NCBI RefSeq assembly: GCF_002911695.1 | Contig: NZ_PQBS01000005.1 | Span: 42,485-106,484, forward strand | Source: Gracilimonas amylolytica | GTDB taxonomy: Bacteria; Bacteroidota; Rhodothermia; Balneolales; Balneolaceae | DNA: 64,000 nt | Direction of reading: 5' to 3' | Shown: positions 62,559 to 64,000 of the stretch, piece after piece | How positions within the stretch are numbered: the stretch's first letter is position 1 | Layout of the letters: every line of letters begins with the position of its first letter | The notes under the pieces: model-generated | Seen by the model: the letters and a program-made list of their open reading frames with translations, nothing else | What the model was told of the DNA's origin: nothing | Databases searched by the model: none | Program-made: the position numbers and the translations under genes

Positions 62559-63785
62559 ATGAGATTTGAGTGGTATCTTGCAAAACGATACTTCAAAGGG
62601 TCCCGAAAAAGTTCGGGATTTCTTTCCTTTATCAAATATATGTCCATTGCCGGAATTGCCATTGGTGCTGCCGGACTCCTGATCGCCTTATCTATCGTTC
62701 ATGGTTTCAAATCCACGATCAACGGGAAGATCATGGAATTTGCCCCTCACGTGACCATTAATTCATTTGTGAACCGACCAATAGAGCGGGTAGATACTCT
62801 ACTTACCCAATTGGATCGCTATTCTGAGATCACCTTTAAACAATCCGTAATACAGGGTCAGGTGATGATTCAGACCCGCGATAACGTGACCGGAACCACC
62901 TTAAAAGGTGTAGATCGTGAAGTACCTGACCATGGTATTGCCAACTATTTGTCAGAGGGAGATTATGATCTCAGTACAGATACATCCGGCTTAGCGGGTA
63001 TTGTGATCGGAAAAGAACTGGCCGACGACCTTCAAGCGGAAATTGGGTCAGTGATCACCTTATATACAATAGAGGGCATCCCTTCCCTCATCAATTCACC
63101 TGAGATCAAACAATTCCGTCTATCCGGTATCTACGAAACCGGTATTGATATGTTTGACGGAGTATTTGCCCTGGTAGACCGGCAACATGCCCGTAGTCTC
63201 TTCAAATATTCTGAGACCCAGGCTGATGCGGTTGAGATCAGGGTTAACGATGATACAGATATCTCTGTATTCAAAGAGTCACTGGGACAAACCATCATTT
63301 TTCCATTCTACATAGAAACCATCTTTACGATCTTCGGAAATATATTTGCCTGGGTGGAGCTTCAGGAGAATATGATCCCATTGGTGATCAGCGGGATGAT
63401 CATCGTGGCCGCTTTCAATCTTATTGGTGCTATTTTAATGATGGTACTTGAGCGAACCCGAGATATTGGTATCCTGAAAACCATAGGCAGTAAATCAAAG
63501 GCCATCCGGCGGGTATTTCTGATCGAAGGCTTACTTGTAGCCGGTGTGGGCTTGGCCATCGGGATCTTCATATCCCTGCTATTTTACTACCTTCAGGTTA
63601 ACTACCAGATCATCCCCTTGTCTCAGGAAAATTACTACATGAGTTACGCCCCGGTGGAGCCCCATTTCATCGATTTTGTGATCGTAACACTCGTTACCTT
63701 CATTCTCTCCGGATTGGCCTCATGGTTCCCGGCAAGAGTGGCGGCAAATACTGATCCCGTAAAGGTCATTACGTTTGGTAGGTAG
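62559..63785 (+). CDS. ABC transporter permease, LolC/LolE type
   Basis: A 408-residue inner-membrane protein with the FtsX/LolCE layout: a first membrane helix near 25-48 (GIAIGAAGLLIALSIVHGFK), a large periplasmic domain (about 50-270), and three C-terminal helices (ISGMIIVAAFNLIGAILMMV, GLLVAGVGLAIGIFISLLFY, FVIVTLVTFILSGLASWFPA). The ending RVAANTDPVKVITFGR fits the family. It probably moves lipoproteins from the inner membrane together with a LolD-type ATPase such as that at 43451-44146. Only one permease is present, so it may act as a homodimer (LolF-like). Confidence 0.9.
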   Translation: MRFEWYLAKRYFKGSRKSSGFLSFIKYMSIAGIAIGAAGLLIALSIVHGFKSTINGKIMEFAPHVTINSFVNRPIERVDTLLTQLDRYSEITFKQSVIQGQVMIQTRDNVTGTTLKGVDREVPDHGIANYLSEGDYDLSTDTSGLAGIVIGKELADDLQAEIGSVITLYTIEGIPSLINSPEIKQFRLSGIYETGIDMFDGVFALVDRQHARSLFKYSETQADAVEIRVNDDTDISVFKESLGQTIIFPFYIETIFTIFGNIFAWVELQENMIPLVISGMIIVAAFNLIGAILMMVLERTRDIGILKTIGSKSKAIRRVFLIEGLLVAGVGLAIGIFISLLFYYLQVNYQIIPLSQENYYMSYAPVEPHFIDFVIVTLVTFILSGLASWFPARVAANTDPVKVITFGR

Positions 63786-63860
63786 TTTAGATAGATAAAT
63801 TCGAATCTTTTAATGAATCTCGAAATATTTCCTTCGGGCTCTCTTTCTAGTAATATCACC

Positions 63861-63921
63861 CCATCATTCGGCTCAGTTTATTTGCGGAAGATCGTCTGAT
63901 ATTACCAGAGCCGGGTGATGG
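63861..63921. repeat. REP-like hairpin element, third relative
   Basis: CCATCATTCGGCTC (63861-63874) faces GAGCCGGGTGATGG (63908-63921); the two non-matching positions would form G-U pairs in RNA. The ends are those of the hairpin inside the long repeat at 24342-24403, but the middle is different. It lies in the 215-base non-coding tail after the permease gene. Confidence 0.7.
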
Positions 63922-63940
63922 ATAAAGAGTCTTTGAACTG

Positions 63941-63955
63941 CAAGTCTCTGACTTA
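63941..63955. repeat. Near copy of the REP-type palindrome
   Basis: CAAGTCTCTGACTTA matches the palindrome at 46133-46147 in 13 of 15 bases. It lies 20 bases after the hairpin element. Nothing else is seen between 63956 and the window end. Confidence 0.45.
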
Positions 63956-64000
63956 CATACTAGCAGCTAGGTGTTAAATAGAATAGAACTCACTGCCAAT

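Overview
The window reads as chromosome of a Gram-negative member of the Bacteroidota/Balneolota/Rhodothermota group. Support: a SusC/SusD/SusE outer-membrane glycan-uptake set, a type IX secretion (T9SS) tail of the NYPNPFNPTT type, many SxC-type lipoproteins, promoters resembling TTTG-19-TAnnTTTG, few Shine-Dalgarno sequences, and a REP-associated transposase remnant. The NYPNPFNPTT tail, the DUF5723-like barrel and the fused IcmF mutase fit Balneolota/Rhodothermota better than Bacteroidia; this placement is inference.

Layout. 1-1016: two minus-strand genes, a class-IV aminotransferase cut by the window edge and a cysteine-less thioredoxin-fold protein. 1047-19766: an alpha-glucan (starch/maltodextrin) locus on the minus strand. 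susC-susD-susE lie behind a promoter region with two LacI-type operators and end in a terminator. A LacI regulator then leads three GH13 enzymes (one T9SS-exported, two lipoproteins) into a second terminator. An MFS sugar porter and a fourth GH13 lipoprotein follow, with a PIN-type toxin-antitoxin pair between them. 19767-24043: ispG, two tandem rhomboid proteases and a carotenoid-type FAD oxidoreductase interrupted by an in-frame TAG. 24044-25632: repeat-rich land where two long direct repeats bracket a pentapeptide-repeat gene. 25633-31811: polA, adenosine deaminase, ychF, a phosphatase and nusB. 31812-32955: a second repeat-bracketed gene (four-helix-bundle protein) and tRNA-Val(GAC).

32956-35118 is a multi-PAS histidine kinase. 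35286-44146 is a plus-strand housekeeping run: thrS, infC (non-canonical AUC start), rpmI, rplT, pheS, pheT, a coiled-coil protein coupled to zapA, a YmdB-type phosphoesterase and a LolD-type ATPase. A membrane TPR protein follows. At about 45,680 two truncated genes (redoxin and REP transposase) meet at a rearrangement scar. 46277-49747 is icmF. 49847-54391 holds MscS, an Ig-like lipoprotein and a COG3014/LpoB-like lipoprotein pair. 54451-56463 is the NAD-salvage pair pncB-pncA. 56522-60649 holds a small membrane protein, an outer-membrane barrel and a large lipoprotein. lysS, a LolC/E-type permease and more REP-like repeats close the window.

In the glucan locus the likely flow is: SusC/D/E bind and import oligosaccharides; the secreted and lipid-anchored GH13 enzymes shorten the chains outside and in the periplasm; the MFS porter moves products into the cytoplasm; the LacI protein senses a product and controls susC. 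The most unusual item is the SusD protein, which carries an inserted starch-binding domain nearly duplicating one in its neighbour SusE. The second theme is two unrelated small accessory genes that are each bracketed by direct copies of palindrome-bearing repeats.
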